Source: Chitinophagia bacterium (GTDB taxonomy: Bacteria > Bacteroidota > Bacteroidia > Chitinophagales > Chitinophagaceae). Taken from it: a stretch of DNA of 6,540 nt. Under the pieces are notes generated by a model, which made no database searches, was not told where the DNA came from, and saw only the letters and a program-made list of their open reading frames with translations. The position numbers were made by a program, and so were the translations under genes. This document shows, piece by piece, positions 5,372 through 6,540 of this stretch (the first letter of the stretch is position 1; each line of letters opens with the position of its first letter). The DNA is taken from NCBI GenBank assembly GCA_010027295.1, contig RGVM01000157.1, positions 1 to 6,540 of the forward strand. The letters are read 5' to 3'.

Positions 5372-6540
5372 ATGGCAATTCATCCGTACCGTTCTTTACA
5401 AGTTCCTGAACACCTTCTCATTCCCTCCCTATTTGTGTTCATGCTCTTGGCCATCTTTTCGTCAACCCCTTCTTCAGCCCAAGTCGCCACAACCGACGAC
5501 CTAGACCTGTCCACACGCCTCCTACCTGTCGATTCCTCCAACATCCTCATCGATCCGGGCTACTACACCTGGTGCGGCAGCGCCATCCGTGGCGAGGACG
5601 GTCGCTACTACCTCTTCTATTCCCGCTGGCCGCACGGCCCCCGCACGGTGGATGACGATAGCCTCAACCGCATCTTCCACGGTTTCAAGGGATGGCAGAA
5701 GTATTCCGAGGTCGCCGTCGCGGTATCGGATAGACCGACGGGCCCTTACCATCATGTCAAGACCATCCTCAAGGGCGAGTTCGACAAGGATCGATGGGAC
5801 AGGTACACTTTCCACAACCCGCAGGTCAACTTCTTCGAAGGCCGCTACTATCTCTACTTCATCAGCAACAGTTTCACCGACGACATGCATTTCACCAAGC
5901 CCCTCTCCCGCGAACAGCTGCACTGGTACAAGTATAACTGCACACAGCGCATCGGCGTGGCATCCTCCCCGGATATCAAAGGCTTTCTCGATGGAGGCTT
6001 CCGACGAAATGCCGAATACCTCATGAAGCCTGACAGCATCCGGACATGGGAGGTGACCGTCAACCCCTCCGTGACGAGAGGTCCCGACGGTCGCTACTAT
6101 ATGATGTACAAATCCAGGAAGCCTGACCTCGGTCACATGACTTTCTGGATGGCGGTGGCACCCACACCGGAAGGGCCTTTCACGCATTTCTCGATAGTCT
6201 CCTCCAGCGCCGATCTGGCCTGCGAGGATCCCTATCTCTGGTACGACAGCCACCGCCGACGATTCTATGCCATCGCCAAGTTTTTCTCCACGACGGCTAC
6301 GCTCGCCACGCAGTTCGGCTCACTGGTGCTGCTGACCTCGACGGACGGTCGTGACTGGCTGCTGGCTCGGCATCCGCTCGTCTCTTTGCGGAGACTGCGG
6401 TTCAAAGACGGCCATGAGACGACACTGGCGCATCTCGAGAGACCCTTCCTGCTGTTCGACCGCAAGGGCAGGATGCTGGCCCTCTTCGCAGCCGCATCCG
6501 TCAGGAATCCCTACAACAACACATCCGTGCGTGTGTCTCC
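5372..6540 (+). CDS. Secreted five-bladed beta-propeller glycoside hydrolase-like protein (GH43/GH117-type fold), 3'-truncated
   Basis: The frame from ATG 5372 stays open to the window edge (389 full codons) and has no stop in view. The N-terminus has a hydrophobic stretch LLIPSLFVFMLLAIF (15-29) followed by SSTPSSAQ, a good signal peptide cleaved after A36. Repeating blade signatures follow: EDGRYYLFYSRW (75-86), FEGRYYLYFISN (155-166), PDGRYYMMYKS (238-248), HRRRFYAIAKF (294-304) and RKGRMLALFAA (365-375). Together with YSEVAVAVSDRPTGPY (111-126), FHNPQV (147-152) and NPSV (231-234), they match the five-bladed propeller superfamily of GH43, GH117 and related polysaccharide-trimming enzymes. 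Candidate acidic residues are D61 (DPGYY), E228, and E285/D286 (CEDPYLW); I cannot assign them firmly. The CAZy family and substrate are not recognised. ATG 5372 is the first after the in-frame TAG at 5351; Met24 would cut the signal peptide. No SD is visible. It diverges from GH53, so co-regulation is plausible. Confidence 0.82.
   Translation, partial: MAIHPYRSLQVPEHLLIPSLFVFMLLAIFSSTPSSAQVATTDDLDLSTRLLPVDSSNILIDPGYYTWCGSAIRGEDGRYYLFYSRWPHGPRTVDDDSLNRIFHGFKGWQKYSEVAVAVSDRPTGPYHHVKTILKGEFDKDRWDRYTFHNPQVNFFEGRYYLYFISNSFTDDMHFTKPLSREQLHWYKYNCTQRIGVASSPDIKGFLDGGFRRNAEYLMKPDSIRTWEVTVNPSVTRGPDGRYYMMYKSRKPDLGHMTFWMAVAPTPEGPFTHFSIVSSSADLACEDPYLWYDSHRRRFYAIAKFFSTTATLATQFGSLVLLTSTDGRDWLLARHPLVSLRRLRFKDGHETTLAHLERPFLLFDRKGRMLALFAAASVRNPYNNTSVRVS

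Noticed and set aside
5296..5409. 37-codon ORF (starts MKAFPTLQ) before the propeller gene
   Set aside because: It overlaps the propeller gene start out of frame, has no SD and shows no recognisable features.
5522..6253. 243-codon open frame on the - strand inside the propeller gene
   Set aside because: The + strand frame from 5372 has a signal peptide and repeated propeller blade motifs; the antisense product is low-complexity and unlike any family.
1..6540. tRNA, rRNA, CRISPR array, insertion sequence or SusC/SusD genes
   Set aside because: I looked for cloverleaf-like segments, regularly spaced repeats, transposase motifs and TonB-dependent receptor sequence and found none.

Overview
The window reads as part of a carbohydrate-degradation neighbourhood from a bacterium that is probably a member of the Bacteroidota with fairly GC-rich genes. 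The evidence for this is family content: a secreted BNR/Asp-box propeller protein, an ExuT-like ACS-family transporter, a GH53 galactanase and a secreted five-bladed-propeller glycosidase. The three main gene starts also lack Shine-Dalgarno sequences, which is common in that phylum. The phylum call is an inference; no rRNA or other marker gene is present.

Layout. (1) Bases 1-2119, + strand: the 3' part of a large Asp-box beta-propeller protein that enters from the left edge. (2) Bases 2120-2398: a 279-base gap with a 12-bp hairpin, a consensus AAGGAGG and a possible 35-codon leader ORF whose stop overlaps the next start (TAATG). (3) Bases 2399-3694, + strand: a complete 12-TM MFS transporter of the hexuronate (ExuT-like) group. 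(4) Bases 3695-3962: an AT-rich convergent gap with a 9-bp hairpin that is a likely terminator. (5) Bases 3963-4976, - strand: a complete GH53 endo-beta-1,4-galactanase. (6) Bases 4977-5371: an AT-rich divergent promoter region with an inverted repeat and small palindromes. (7) Bases 5372-6540, + strand: a secreted GH43-like beta-propeller protein that runs off the right edge with no stop.

How the genes may work together: GH53 cleaves the beta-1,4-galactan side chains of pectin, the propeller glycosidase probably trims a glycan side chain, and the transporter could import a uronate or related sugar acid such as those released from pectin backbones. This would fit pectin/arabinogalactan use, but there is no SusC/SusD pair or regulator in view. 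The genes also lie on both strands with promoter-sized gaps, so the window is not a single operon.

The most distinctive compositional feature is the AT-rich block at about 3695-5371, carrying the GH53 gene, between GC-rich genes. I see no clearly new system. The best leads are this compositional island, the propeller glycosidase of unassigned family, and the leader/hairpin arrangement ahead of the transporter.
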